From: CAZWSX01 sp964636985
GTDB lineage: Bacteria > Planctomycetota > Planctomycetia > Pirellulales > Pirellulaceae
DNA length: 64,000 bases
Assembly (NCBI GenBank): GCA_964636985.1
Contig: CAZWSX010000018.1
Span: 62,001-126,000, forward strand
Direction: 5' to 3'
In this document: positions 56,101 through 64,000 of the stretch, piece after piece
How the letters are laid out: each line of letters begins with the position of its first letter
Position numbering within the stretch: position 1 is the first letter of the stretch
Notes under the pieces: model-generated
The model's input: the letters and a program-made list of their open reading frames with translations, nothing else
What the model was told of the DNA's origin: nothing
Databases searched by the model: none
Program-made: the position numbers and the translations under genes

Positions 56101-56478
56101 CGACACGAGCGAATAGCGCTGCAAAACATTCTGCAAATCGATGCGGACCGCGGCCGGACCAACACCAATCCCAGCCGGCGCCTGTTGCCGTGCCTCCAGG
56201 AGTTCCCGGTTATTGGCGTACCATACGGTAAGCGGAGGGTAGCTCCCCTTGAAATACTTTTGGACGATAGCATCCACCAGTTCTGCAATTTTGTACCTGC
56301 AACTAAAGCTCTCCACGACGCGGGAAAGCATGTTAGGCATCGTGTCGTTGATGCTGTAGCTGTTCAGCTTCCCCAACCCGGCGTGATACAACGCCCTATC
56401 GAACTCGCCTTCGTTGCTGATGTCGACCTTAAGAATGTTCAACAGAGCCTCCTGCTCTTGCCCTGATAGCTGCGACAT
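53164..56478 (-). CDS. EAD-like / trypsin / NDT-TIR-like / PAS / SAM methyltransferase fusion
   Basis: A 1104-aa multidomain protein. (1) Residues about 1-95 form a helical N-terminal domain resembling effector-associated domains. (2) A trypsin-like protease spans about 200-400, with H228 (ITCYHVVT), D288 (SELDFALL) and S369 (ARGSSGGLVVD), so the triad looks complete. (3) Residues about 428-530 form an alpha/beta region with a core reading LCSAAFFLMSDAPSKSVMAA-LGYRIAQGRPALI. It is similar to the nucleoside-deoxyribosyltransferase/TIR-like fold, with the catalytic YELG replaced by AALGYR. (4) Two PAS-like regions follow (about 570-725 and 739-855). (5) A class I methyltransferase (905-1104) has motif I MLDIGAGTGNT and D941. 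The ATG at 56478 follows GGAG by eight bases. It is downstream of another EAD-trypsin gene (61-bp gap). Confidence 0.8.
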   Translation of the reverse strand: MSQLSGQEQEALLNILKVDISNEGEFDRALYHAGLGKLNSYSINDTMPNMLSRVVESFSCRYKIAELVDAIVQKYFKGSYPPLTVWYANNRELLEARQQAPAGIGVGPAAVRIDLQNVLQRYSLVSPPADSPVAGDLSRLPAALQQDIASLKPEERELFRAWMGIQAPLRETVPVSLEAAVTAIPSFDLKPLMQQSLEYQARVCLVETPFLKGTGFLVGPDLVITCYHVVTKGMGCDLIDAAAAQNVQVRFDFDSSFPTEGRARHSVKSLHPKTWLVESSRCGDSELDFALLRLSSSPGLDEVRLDDGRLRKRGWFDLGAAASERPPPGTLVFVFHHAGGEAVRWSIGRILTSPNNRIGYDATTARGSSGGLVVDQNLRLLALHNSGTTAGNLGIPLDDIRRHFIKDGDAASDGTVRLGLQGLEMVPVRTWRCAIVIDQHLSQPGDWQTLAIEAAKESGYEPEVVDAQNIYFLSPTYSPLRLCSAAFFLMSDAPSKSVMAALGYRIAQGRPALIAQPSPSPPELNNRAAYYIEPSLRRAPPLENGRSQICNRFCNWLLGLPPRAPEAQRVHPWTLLQFSEKSPEGEYLDADDNAAQLLLADDLATSETLIGMSGRQIADALTQRMEKVHAAAFNDEQEDLYHLLTELRGNEPTPEQLERLRATKIPAVFRQEKGCVAWLPVLKQHASLLPMGADNGTLLLEVEFHNVTDRISLTADGYWQMPPATGREAIKDWEQVDQLKTFLPAGIIKIDRFGKIVEINTAAAALLDIDRAVSLGKRVEQLGEGLEAALAESGGAPLADWYMWDRSSSNSLPPLQRTRFSWRNRVLSGVALGLADPTTNASDGCYWVFALADGVQQPSIAQTLTEASQIEWLWRAYARNYDKVLLKCEYYEGARQFHIKRCRQHLATRPTPHMLDIGAGTGNTCIELLRDMRSLTVTAVDASDSMLLILERKLKEIDRESQCQIVHRAAEAFEPDAGSFDVVSIMMALFCMDNHVHVLRKAKAALITGGRLVITEPLKEIDVEAIIKGAKKQLERDGKFAEIETSWNVVRDSGRLLVRMIGKKDLNWKGVAGVEEWLERNGFKIEETVPAYFEQCRSLVARKL

Positions 56479-56539
56479 AGAATTCTCCGCTGCGATGGCT
56501 TTGGGTTACCGCTGCAAAACGACTTGGGTGTGAATCAGT

Positions 56540-57667
56540 TCACTGGCAGGCAATCCCTTTTTCGTCCAGTGCCGCGCGGATCATTCCGATGGGCACTCCT
56601 TGGTTGAACTCTCGTTGCACGTCCTTTGGCCAGTCGGGTCCGCCCGCATGATGCAGCGCAATCAGTTCCAGCTTTCGGTTGAACACAGGCGATCCCGACG
56701 ATCCGCCAACCGTGTTCGCCGTATAGAGCACCCGGCTCCCATTGGCGTTTCGCCCCAGCATGCCGTTCTCGCGCCAGTCGAAACGGAGTGGATCGCCTGA
56801 GGGATGTTGAAAAATGAAGACGGCCGTGTCCTTGGCGAAGTCTTTTTCGAAATCACGGTCCGCGCGGGGCAACGATAGCCAATGACGCTCAGGCGAACCG
56901 GGGGCAGGCTTTTCGCCTAGTGGTTCGCTCCCGAGCTTTCGTTCCAAACGAAGAATCGCATAGTCGAGGTGCGCGACCGGACGCGTGCCGGCTAACGTGG
57001 TGTCGCGTCCCACGGGTTGCGTATCGGACGAATCGTACGGCTTGCTGTCGACCAGCCAAGCTTTGTCGTCGTTCACCAGCTTGACTTTCACGCCAGGCGA
57101 AACGGTGTCTCCCTCGTTCGTCGTGCGGTAGTCGAACAGGCAACTGATGCCAGTCGAACTTGCACCCGGCGCGCCACGGATTGCCGATTCGACAACGTGA
57201 AAGTTGGTCATTACCAGGTCGGGGCCGATCAGGAACCCAGTCCCCATCGCGAGGCCTTGGTCCGTCTGCACCGAAACCTTGCAAACCCATGTCAGGATTT
57301 TGCCCAAGCGACTCCAAAAGACGACGGGATCAGAGAACCCCAAACCCTGGTTGATCATCCGTTCCAAGCCGCCGTCGCCTGGAGGAGCGGCAATCACGCC
57401 GTGACGCCGAGCAAAATCGACGATCAAACCGTTATCCGGCGCGTACTCCAACATCGCCTGAACAAGCCGATCGAGGCGCCATTGGCCATTCAGATACTGA
57501 ATGAGCAGGTATCGCGCCTGCTGATAGTCATCGTAGATGCTCGCATGATCGGATAGATCGATGTTGAGTTTCACTTTGAGCAACTGGTCCAAGGTCTGTC
57601 TGCCACACGCACTCTTTATTGCGTCCGACAATTTCCCTTGTTCTGGACCATTGACGTGGAGCGGCAT
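56540..57667 (-). CDS. EAD1-like / trypsin serine protease
   Basis: A 375-aa protein. The N-terminal about 90 residues are helical and fit the EAD1 pattern: LSDAIKSACGRQTLDQLL, YDDYQQARYLLIQYL, then WRLDRLVQAMLEYAPDNGLI ending in VDFARRHG. EADs are small adaptor domains that recruit effector proteases in bacterial conflict systems. A trypsin domain follows (about 125-370) with H157 (MTNFHVVES), D235 (HLDYAILRL) and S324 (GGSSGSPVF). The active site is complete, and no signal peptide is present, so it is cytoplasmic. It starts at the ATG at 57667; a GTG at 57715 would add 16 residues. It is the first gene of a two-gene unit. Confidence 0.82.
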   Translation of the reverse strand: MPLHVNGPEQGKLSDAIKSACGRQTLDQLLKVKLNIDLSDHASIYDDYQQARYLLIQYLNGQWRLDRLVQAMLEYAPDNGLIVDFARRHGVIAAPPGDGGLERMINQGLGFSDPVVFWSRLGKILTWVCKVSVQTDQGLAMGTGFLIGPDLVMTNFHVVESAIRGAPGASSTGISCLFDYRTTNEGDTVSPGVKVKLVNDDKAWLVDSKPYDSSDTQPVGRDTTLAGTRPVAHLDYAILRLERKLGSEPLGEKPAPGSPERHWLSLPRADRDFEKDFAKDTAVFIFQHPSGDPLRFDWRENGMLGRNANGSRVLYTANTVGGSSGSPVFNRKLELIALHHAGGPDWPKDVQREFNQGVPIGMIRAALDEKGIACQ

Positions 57668-57929
57668 ACTCTGCGATCCGATCGTGCAAGACCCAAGAAA
57701 TTGGAGCTCCCGCACCAGTCGGAGTTTTCACGAGACCACGCCAAGCCTATTCGGCGCGGTCGCCATTTCTTGCAGCATCGACTGGCACGAGAGGAGCTAT
57801 TCGCCTGATTCATTAGCCAATAGCGAGACTGCTCAGGCCATAGTCCAAAAGGACTAGACGAGCGAGAAGCACGACAACCCTAAACGTTCCGATCTAGAAG
57901 GAACGTCTGTCAGTTTTACGGTCCAGCTT

Positions 57930-59105
57930 CTACTTCGCGCGACGCTTCACCGCGTATCCGTACGGAATCGGCCACGACGGCTCGACGCCCAGCCCGGCTT
58001 GGGCTTTCAAGGCCCAATAAGGTTCGCGCAATAGTTCGCGAGCAATGAAAACCAAGTCGGCGTCGCCTGAGGTAATGACTTCGTTGGCGTAAGGAGCCTC
58101 GGTAATCAGCCCCACTGCGCCCGTCATAATATGGGCCTCGTCTCGGATTTGTCTTGCGAAAGGGATCTGATAGCCCTTCCCTACTGGAATGCGCGCCTTG
58201 GGAGTGAGTGCGCCGCTGGAGACGTCGATCAGATCGATGCCCAAGTCCTTCAGCTTCGAAGCCAGAACCACCGACTGCGCCCCGTCCCAACCTCCTTCGA
58301 CCCAATCGGTTGCCGAGATTCTTACAAACACGGGCAACTCGGCGGGAACCAGCGATCGCACCTGGCTGGCGACGCGGAGCGTCAACCGCATGCGATTCTC
58401 CAAGCTGCCTCCGTATTCATCCGTGCGGTGGTTGCTGATCGGAGAAAGGAACTCGTGCAGCAAGTAGCCGTGCGCCGAATGGACTTCGATCACCTTGAAA
58501 CCTGCCGTCAAAGCGCGGCGAGTCGCATCCTCGAAAGCCCTCACCACCCCATCGATTCCGGTTTTGTCGAGCGCAATCGGCGGCGGATCGCCGTCGTTGA
58601 AGGGGATCGCACTCGGAGCAACGGGCGACCAGCCACCCGCCTCAGGCGTAATCAGCGCGCCGCCCTGCCACGGCGGCTGGCAACTCGCTTTCCGCCCGGC
58701 GTGGGCCAATTGAATACCTGCGATGGCACCCTGCGAATGAACGAACCTCGCGATCCGCGCCAGCGGCTCGATGTGCTGCTCGCCCCAGATGCCTACGTCC
58801 TTCGGCGTGATCCGCCCCTCGGCGGTAACGCCCGTTGCTTCCACAATGGCGAGCCCAACTCCGCCTGCGGCACGACTGCCAAGGTGGACCAGATGCCAAT
58901 CGTTCGCCAGCCCATCGTCGGCGCTGTACTGGCACATCGGCGACATCACGATTCGATTGCGAAACGTAACACCGCGGATCGTAAGCGGGCTGAGCAAATC
59001 GATCTCGGGCACCTCGCGATCGTGGTCGGCCCCTGAAGGGCAACCGTGAGCCATGGATCCCACACTTTTGTTCGTCGATTCCCCGTGCGCGTCGTCCGTT
59101 GTCAT
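57930..59105 (-). CDS. NADH:flavin oxidoreductase, YqjM-type old yellow enzyme
   Basis: A 391-aa full-length enoate reductase using FMN. The YqjM-like motif PMCQYS carries the redox-tuning cysteine; HAGRK, VIEVHSAHGYLLHEFL and DEYGGSLENRMRLT are the FMN- and substrate-binding elements, and DADLVFIARELL closes the barrel. The H-x-x-H pair in EVHSAH differs from the H-x-x-N of the truncated old yellow enzyme at 52404, so the two are not recent duplicates. The start at 59105 is the first ATG; a GTG at 59114 is less likely. It is separated from the EAD-trypsin gene by 262 bp on the same strand. Confidence 0.93.
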   Translation of the reverse strand: MTTDDAHGESTNKSVGSMAHGCPSGADHDREVPEIDLLSPLTIRGVTFRNRIVMSPMCQYSADDGLANDWHLVHLGSRAAGGVGLAIVEATGVTAEGRITPKDVGIWGEQHIEPLARIARFVHSQGAIAGIQLAHAGRKASCQPPWQGGALITPEAGGWSPVAPSAIPFNDGDPPPIALDKTGIDGVVRAFEDATRRALTAGFKVIEVHSAHGYLLHEFLSPISNHRTDEYGGSLENRMRLTLRVASQVRSLVPAELPVFVRISATDWVEGGWDGAQSVVLASKLKDLGIDLIDVSSGALTPKARIPVGKGYQIPFARQIRDEAHIMTGAVGLITEAPYANEVITSGDADLVFIARELLREPYWALKAQAGLGVEPSWPIPYGYAVKRRAK

Positions 59106-59187
59106 GAGTTGCACCCAAGAATTGCATCAACCAACTCTGATCATGTGAATCGCCTTTAGTGCAACATAACGTTCGCGAAACGTGTGG

Positions 59188-59721
59188 CTACTCCCCTTGA
59201 GCCGCGAGCATCTCTTTGACCTCCTGCGATGATAAGCGCGAGACAGCGCCGTCCATCAGCAACACTGCGCCCCCTTTCTCGGGAGTCTCGGGAAGATAAG
59301 CAAGCGCGTACTGGCTGGTTCCATTCGGAGCATCGCGGAAGTGCTTGCTCCATTTCACGATGCAGCCGGCCTGTTGAAGCGAAGCCATTTCGGGTGACTG
59401 GGGCAAGTCTTGCCAGCCCGCCGGACCGTTACCGCGACTGTCGATCAAGTTGATGTACGCGACACCGAGCGCCTTGAGACGCTTGAAGTCCTGTTGCCAT
59501 TGTTCGGCCGTGGCAGCTTGCTCAACAACCGATGGCCCTTGCGCGGGGTTCGCGCCACCTGGCGACGAAGACGTCTGCGAAGCGTTCGCGTTCGGCGAGT
59601 TAGTGGATGAGGTCGTCGCGCCCGATCCAACAGAAGGCTTGGGAGCCGCACCCTCATCGAGGCATCCCACAGTCATGAGCGAAACGGCAAAGACGATTGC
59701 GATTTGAACAATCAGGCGCAT
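59188..59721 (-). CDS. Hypothetical lipoprotein
   Basis: A 177-aa lipoprotein. The signal peptide with lipobox SLMTVGC predicts lipidation at that cysteine and anchoring to a membrane. A Ser/Asn/Gly/Pro-rich linker (about 25-65) leads to a compact C-terminal domain with the closing segment GGAVLLMDGAVSRLS. I do not recognise the family; the last motif resembles the C-terminal motif of DUF1559 proteins without their pilin leader. It is co-directional with the YqjM-type gene but 82 bp away from it, so a separate promoter is likely. Confidence 0.7.
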   Translation of the reverse strand: MRLIVQIAIVFAVSLMTVGCLDEGAAPKPSVGSGATTSSTNSPNANASQTSSSPGGANPAQGPSVVEQAATAEQWQQDFKRLKALGVAYINLIDSRGNGPAGWQDLPQSPEMASLQQAGCIVKWSKHFRDAPNGTSQYALAYLPETPEKGGAVLLMDGAVSRLSSQEVKEMLAAQGE

Positions 59722-59994
59722 GGTAAGACTCCAGACTTGCTCGGCGGGTGAGAGAGATCAACCGATCGAAGGATCAACCGGTGATGCGATTTTACCCGCG
59801 CGGGATGGCACATTGAGACACTGTCGAGGCAGCCCCCCACTTCGTGGTATTGGCCCCGAGGTTCTTTACTGCGGTGCCGGAATCGACGTCGCGCCCGGGT
59901 TTTGGCCACGGCCGCGACTGGCGCGGCCGCCTTCAGCATCAACTTGACCCGGTTCCGCCAAACAATTAAGAGGATGGCCTGAGCCTGCCGCGGC
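59722..59994. other. Intergenic region between lipoprotein and Tyr-rich protein genes
   Basis: 273 bases with no supported gene. The promoter of the lipoprotein should be in this region. No terminator was found. Confidence 0.3.
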
Positions 59995-62001
59995 CTATCG
60001 ACCGCGGAGCGATTGCCATTGCTCGTCGAAGCCGCGCTTCTTCGTGCGGTTGGTCTTGCTGGGAACCGGCGCCAATTCTTCGCGTTCGACGGGGCCGATG
60101 GGCTCGAGCTCGTTTTCGTCGTCACTAGGCTCAGTAGTCGGAAGCGATTCCTTCTCCTTCTGATCACTGTCCGTCAAATCCGTTGCTTGTTCGCGCTTGA
60201 CCTTGGAGCGGTTCCAATCGACTTTGACGAACGCCCACACCGGGCCGTTTGACGATGCGGCGGTTTGCGACTTCGCTTCGTCTCGTTCGGGCAGCGAAGC
60301 CGAGCGGTCGTCGCGATTGAGCAGCGGCGGAGTCGAAATCCTCGGCAGGCGAGGCTTTTCGATGTTCTCATCGCGTAGCGGCTGTACTTTGGGACGATTC
60401 ACCTTGGGCTCGCTAGGCTCCCAGGTGGACGGCAAGTCGCGAGTCGACGAGGCATCAGCCACCGATTCCTCAGCCGAGTACTTCGCTGGTTCTTCCTTCG
60501 GCGAGGCAGCCGGTTCGCGGCGGACCTGGCCGCGCGAACCGCGCATCGCTGGCACATCGTTGTCGGCAACTTCGGGCTTCGACGGCCGACGTACTTCCGA
60601 GCGAGCATTTTCTTCTCGAGCAGGCTCCGCAACCTTTTTGCGAGGCGAGACCTTGCTCGTTTGGCCCGGCTCAACGTTCCGCCAGCCGTCGGCATCGGGT
60701 TCGCTCGAAGCTGGTACGCGCTGCCGCAGTTGCGGAGCGGATTCGCTTTCAAATTTGTAGCCGCTGTCGGGCGTGGTCGGACGAGCGCGATACTGGGTTG
60801 GTTCGTCGCTGTTTCGCCATTGCTCGTCGGCCGAGTCGCGGACGGTTTGCCGCGGTGCGATTTGCGACGGCGAAATGTTAGACGGCACGGTTCGCGAAGG
60901 CGCAGTTTGCGAAGGTGCAGTGCGGCGAGGTCCAACATTGCGCCAACCATCGCGGTCTGGCTCACCCGAGTCCACATCGTATTGGCTGGCGCGTCCGCGG
61001 TATTCAATCCGGCGGCTTTCGCCATCACCGAATTGAGTTGGCCCCTCCGTATCAATGACATCACCTCGAACGCGCGGATAGTCTTCCGGGCGCAAGCTGG
61101 GCGGGCTATCGGCAGGAAGACGCGAGCCAGGCGGCGCGATGTAAGGCGCTCCGCCCGAATAGGGACCGGGCCTTACCATGGGGGCCGGCCCGACGGTTGC
61201 GGGAACGGCTGGCCCTGGCACCACGGCGCCATTGCCGTAGTATCCCGGGGCGCACGTCGAGCACGTGGGAGCGGGGGCGCTTTGGAACAAGCTGAATTGG
61301 CGACGGGCCTGGTACTCGTAGCCGGTGCACGGTTGCAGCACGGTGACGGCCTGGCCGGTAGTCGGATCTTGCGCAACGACGGGGCGATAGTAAGTCACCG
61401 AGGTCGGATAGTAGGCCGTGCGATAGAAGTTCCGCGGCGCGTAGGTGTCGATCATCGGCGGCGTAGTCACGGCGCGTCCAACGTACATGCTCGGCGTCGC
61501 GATCGGTGCTGCCACCGGCGAGTACACAGTGTTAGGTGTTTGAACCCCCGGAACCACCGCGCGATACGCCGTTACGCCGGAGTAGCTCGACGGGAAAACC
61601 GTGCTCGGCGTGTAGCCGGCCGTGGTTTCGGGCGTGCTGGTCGAGACGACACCGCTCGCCTGGTAGTAGGTCGGCTGGAGCGTCTGCCAGCGGCCGGTAT
61701 TCCAGTGTTGGTTGTAGGCCGAGCCCAAAGGCGCGCGGTACGACGAGAGCGGCGTGTAAGCCGCGTTGGGCGCAACGTAACCGGCGCCGTATGTGGCCGT
61801 TGGATTCGAATAGTAAGTCTGGGGCACGTAGGCCGCTGTGTTCCCGTAAGCGGCCGTGCTGCCGTAATAGGACGTGTTCGGGAAATACGGCGACGTTCCG
61901 CCCCAAACGGTGGTCACCTGGGCCGTGGCGGCTCGGTCGCCTGCGAACCCAAGCATGAGTCCAGCCAGAAAAATGGCGGTGGCAGCGGTGGAACGGTTCA
62001 T
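59995..62001 (-). CDS. Tyr/Ser/Pro-rich surface protein
   Basis: A 668-aa exported low-complexity protein. The signal peptide starts at the ATG at 62001 (STAATAIFLAGLMLGFAG). The first 280 residues are rich in Tyr, Ala, Thr, Pro and Ser, with recurrent short units such as AYGNTAAY and TPxTVxSPV. The middle contains an RQFSLFQSAPAPTCSTCAPG cysteine segment. The C-terminal half is charged and low in complexity, with recurring SEPDRDGWRNVG and SEPDADGWRNVE motifs. The composition suggests an extracellular or outer cell-wall protein. No catalytic domain is recognised. Confidence 0.75.
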   Translation of the reverse strand: MNRSTAATAIFLAGLMLGFAGDRAATAQVTTVWGGTSPYFPNTSYYGSTAAYGNTAAYVPQTYYSNPTATYGAGYVAPNAAYTPLSSYRAPLGSAYNQHWNTGRWQTLQPTYYQASGVVSTSTPETTAGYTPSTVFPSSYSGVTAYRAVVPGVQTPNTVYSPVAAPIATPSMYVGRAVTTPPMIDTYAPRNFYRTAYYPTSVTYYRPVVAQDPTTGQAVTVLQPCTGYEYQARRQFSLFQSAPAPTCSTCAPGYYGNGAVVPGPAVPATVGPAPMVRPGPYSGGAPYIAPPGSRLPADSPPSLRPEDYPRVRGDVIDTEGPTQFGDGESRRIEYRGRASQYDVDSGEPDRDGWRNVGPRRTAPSQTAPSRTVPSNISPSQIAPRQTVRDSADEQWRNSDEPTQYRARPTTPDSGYKFESESAPQLRQRVPASSEPDADGWRNVEPGQTSKVSPRKKVAEPAREENARSEVRRPSKPEVADNDVPAMRGSRGQVRREPAASPKEEPAKYSAEESVADASSTRDLPSTWEPSEPKVNRPKVQPLRDENIEKPRLPRISTPPLLNRDDRSASLPERDEAKSQTAASSNGPVWAFVKVDWNRSKVKREQATDLTDSDQKEKESLPTTEPSDDENELEPIGPVEREELAPVPSKTNRTKKRGFDEQWQSLRGR

Positions 62002-62356
62002 GGCATCACTTCGAAAAAAGTTTTCGCAATCTCGGCCACTTTGGTTAAAGCGGATCGCAGCACAAGTTGTCAATCATTCCTACGCAACTCCCAAACATTT
62101 GGCAGGAGATTATGCGCAGGCAAACTTTGGCCGAGAGGCAAGTGCTGGCGCTATTAGCGATAGCACGTTGACCAATCAACGCGATACGCCTCGGGCGCGC
62201 AACAATGCCCCGATAAACCTAGGTCAGAAACGCAGGCTTTCCCTAGCAGTTGCGGCCGAAAGAGTAGGAGGATATCACCGCTATCGTTACAATCCATAAG
62301 ATCGACAGCGTCAACTTCTCGCGCGTTCCTTATCACTCAATCCGCATGGGGCATCT
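62002..62356. other. Divergent promoter region
   Basis: 355 bases between the Tyr-rich protein gene and the last membrane protein gene. No supported gene or RNA; the open frames here are shadows of the neighbours. Confidence 0.3.
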
Positions 62357-64000
62357 ATGCGAGACCAGCTCGGCAGTCATTGGCGATGGCGGCTTTTGTT
62401 GCTGCTGGCGCTCGTATTGACCGTCGCCGGCGAGCGTTCTCAATCGCCTCAATGGAGACTCATGATCGCTTCTGGCGGCGGAAAACGCATCGTCGCGACG
62501 TCAGAGCGTCGCGACCACGTTACCGTGATGGCGACTGATGAAACAACAGGGCGATTTCGGGACTGTCTTCGCATTGAGTTCGAGCCCTACCCGGCATACT
62601 TTCGAGTCGTGCACGAAGGAACTGCGGTTGCGTGGCAGCAGATGCGTGAGCTGCATGTTGGCAACCTCGACGCGCCCCATCGAACGAAGTCATGGCCAAT
62701 TCCGCAGGACGTAGGTTGGTCGATATTCGAAGGGTTTTCATCGGACGAACGGTTTGCGGTTTTTCAAAAGCCGATGCAGATCAACTCGCCCGCCCCCGCC
62801 AAAACGGCCAATGCCGAGCGCCGCTACTTGATCAGCGTCGTCGACTTGAGCAGTGGCCAAATTGTCTCCGCCGAAGAGTGGGCGGGCCCCATCGAATCTA
62901 CCGGAAAGCCGAACGAGTTTCGCGGCACAAAGAGTGAAGATTCCGCGAACGAAAGCGAACCGATCGACGCCTTGTGGAAGCTCACCGCGACGGGGCAATG
63001 GGAACGGATCGAATCGACGTCGCTCCCTTCGTTCGATCGATATCAGCGAGTTCGCTTGGCAGAGTCTCCCCAAGGAAGCATCCGACGTCTCGCTGACGAC
63101 GAAAAGCCAACGCCGTCTGAAACAGAAATCGCCGGCGCCGTAGCCGCGGTATCACCTTCGGGTCATATCTTGATCGACCGTGCAGTCAAGTTTCAGACTT
63201 CCGTTCTGATAGGGCGGCAGGATACCGCCAGGCTGCTTCGGACCGATGCGGTTATCAGCTATCACGGAATCTCGTTTCCCAATGACGATGCCGCGGCTGT
63301 CGTCATTCCATCTGACGATATCGAAGTACTCGACCTGAATACCGGAAAAGCGCTCACCACTTTTTACTTTGGCACCCATCGCCAAAAGGTGCTTACTGTT
63401 TTCGCGATTTGGACCGTTGTATTAGTTGGGATGTGGACATGGCTTGGAGCGCGCGAGAGATCCTCGTGGTGGATGTTCGATGCACCGCTGGCGATGGTAA
63501 CCCTCCCGTTAGCGCATTTGACCTGGTTCGCAGCAAACTTCCAGGCACGAATGATGGGCTCCGCGATCTATGTATTTGGTCACATGGGGTTCATTGCGGG
63601 AATCATTGCTGGCGTTTCCATCGTCGTGGGATGGTATTGGACCTACGGCCATGGACGCACCGCGATAAGGTGGATTGTCGGCGGAATACTGCTCTGCGCG
63701 GTGTCCGCGTATCTTTGCCAACAAGTGGTGGACGAGTTACTGGGAGCTACTCGTTCGACAGTGGAAGGCATGACGCTCGTGTGGGCCGCTTGCCAGTCGG
63801 CGTCGATCGTCCTGGCCGGAGTCGGCGCGGTCCTCCTTTTGGCGACGAAGACGTTTGGCTGGACGGTAAGCGATGCGCCCCTCGATCAGCCGATCGGCCA
63901 ATTCAGTCTTGCCTCGCTGTTCGTAGCGACGATTGGCATATCCATGATCTTCGCAATCGCCAAAGCGGCATCGAGCGAGTTGAATCTCCAAGTGTTGTGG
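62357..64000 (+). CDS. Membrane protein, 3' end outside the window
   Basis: The frame opens at the ATG at 62357 and stays open through the last base, so 548 residues are visible and the C-terminus lies outside. An N-terminal signal or anchor (RWRLLLLLALVLTVAGE) is followed by a long soluble region of repeated strands (about residues 30-350; LISVVDLSSGQIV and DDIEVLDLNTGKALTTFYFG look like beta-propeller blades). A block of six to seven hydrophobic helices then starts around residue 355 (VLTVFAIWTVVLVGMWTWLG and onward). I do not recognise the family. The start is unusual for its very short leader but the best supported one. Confidence 0.65.
   Translation, partial: MRDQLGSHWRWRLLLLLALVLTVAGERSQSPQWRLMIASGGGKRIVATSERRDHVTVMATDETTGRFRDCLRIEFEPYPAYFRVVHEGTAVAWQQMRELHVGNLDAPHRTKSWPIPQDVGWSIFEGFSSDERFAVFQKPMQINSPAPAKTANAERRYLISVVDLSSGQIVSAEEWAGPIESTGKPNEFRGTKSEDSANESEPIDALWKLTATGQWERIESTSLPSFDRYQRVRLAESPQGSIRRLADDEKPTPSETEIAGAVAAVSPSGHILIDRAVKFQTSVLIGRQDTARLLRTDAVISYHGISFPNDDAAAVVIPSDDIEVLDLNTGKALTTFYFGTHRQKVLTVFAIWTVVLVGMWTWLGARERSSWWMFDAPLAMVTLPLAHLTWFAANFQARMMGSAIYVFGHMGFIAGIIAGVSIVVGWYWTYGHGRTAIRWIVGGILLCAVSAYLCQQVVDELLGATRSTVEGMTLVWAACQSASIVLAGVGAVLLLATKTFGWTVSDAPLDQPIGQFSLASLFVATIGISMIFAIAKAASSELNLQVLW

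Noticed and set aside
60661..62157. Plus-strand open frame opposite the Tyr-rich surface protein
   Set aside because: The translation is Arg/Ala-rich with no motif, and the minus-strand protein begins with a good signal peptide and has internal repeats.

Overview
The window reads as a chromosomal segment of a planctomycete, most likely close to Pirellulales. The evidence is a set of families that are typical of that phylum: a cytochrome-type PSCyt1/DUF1549/DUF1553 protein followed by a DUF1501 protein, a DUF1559 prepilin-like protein, a zinc-ribbon membrane protein that starts with a CxCGK box, two secreted PQQ-like beta-propellers, and a Tyr-rich surface protein. Gene order is mosaic, with frequent strand switches and few operons. 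No rRNA, CRISPR array or recognisable transposase was seen; there is one tRNA-Arg(ACG).

Layout. 1-6.4 kb: threonine synthase (5' end outside the window), L-aspartate oxidase with a divergent Lgt-like membrane protein, an AlkB-type dioxygenase, and a convergent response regulator / histidine kinase pair. 6.6-12.2 kb: the PSCyt1-DUF1553 and DUF1501 pair, then an acyl carrier protein fused to an alpha-oxoamine synthase. 12.3-18.1 kb: hypothetical proteins, a PyrK-like electron-transfer subunit and an RluB-type pseudouridine synthase with long disordered tails. 18.2-27.4 kb: an RND efflux pump with its adaptor, an MgtA-like P-type ATPase, and a fused NadD-NadK protein. 27.6-33.7 kb: a beta-propeller with EF-hands, a compact NRPS-like adenylation-carrier-thioesterase enzyme, FlgM and a Fur-family regulator. 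33.7-48.9 kb: an M50-like peptidase, TerC, a DUF1559 protein, DNA polymerase I, a coiled-coil protein, a DNase I-fold protein, SufE, the tRNA and a second beta-propeller. 49-64 kb: a GH71/99-like protein, redox enzymes (AKR, SDR, two old yellow enzymes), a two-gene trypsin module, a lipoprotein, a Tyr-rich protein and a partial membrane protein.

The most interesting region is 53.1-57.7 kb. Two minus-strand genes each carry an N-terminal helical domain resembling effector-associated domains (EADs) and a trypsin-like protease with an intact triad. The second protein continues into a nucleoside-deoxyribosyltransferase/TIR-like region, PAS-like sensor regions and a C-terminal SAM methyltransferase. 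Its 3' end lies directly against an old yellow enzyme that has lost its N-terminal half, so the module appears to have landed inside a redox operon. This looks like a mobile conflict or signalling system of a composition I do not recognise.

NAD metabolism is represented twice (nadB and the NadD-NadK fusion). Two unusual carrier-protein enzymes (ACP-oxoamine synthase and A-PCP-TE) suggest unexplored lipid or small-molecule chemistry. Two copies of an intergenic hairpin repeat, with several mutually compensating stem changes, are also present.
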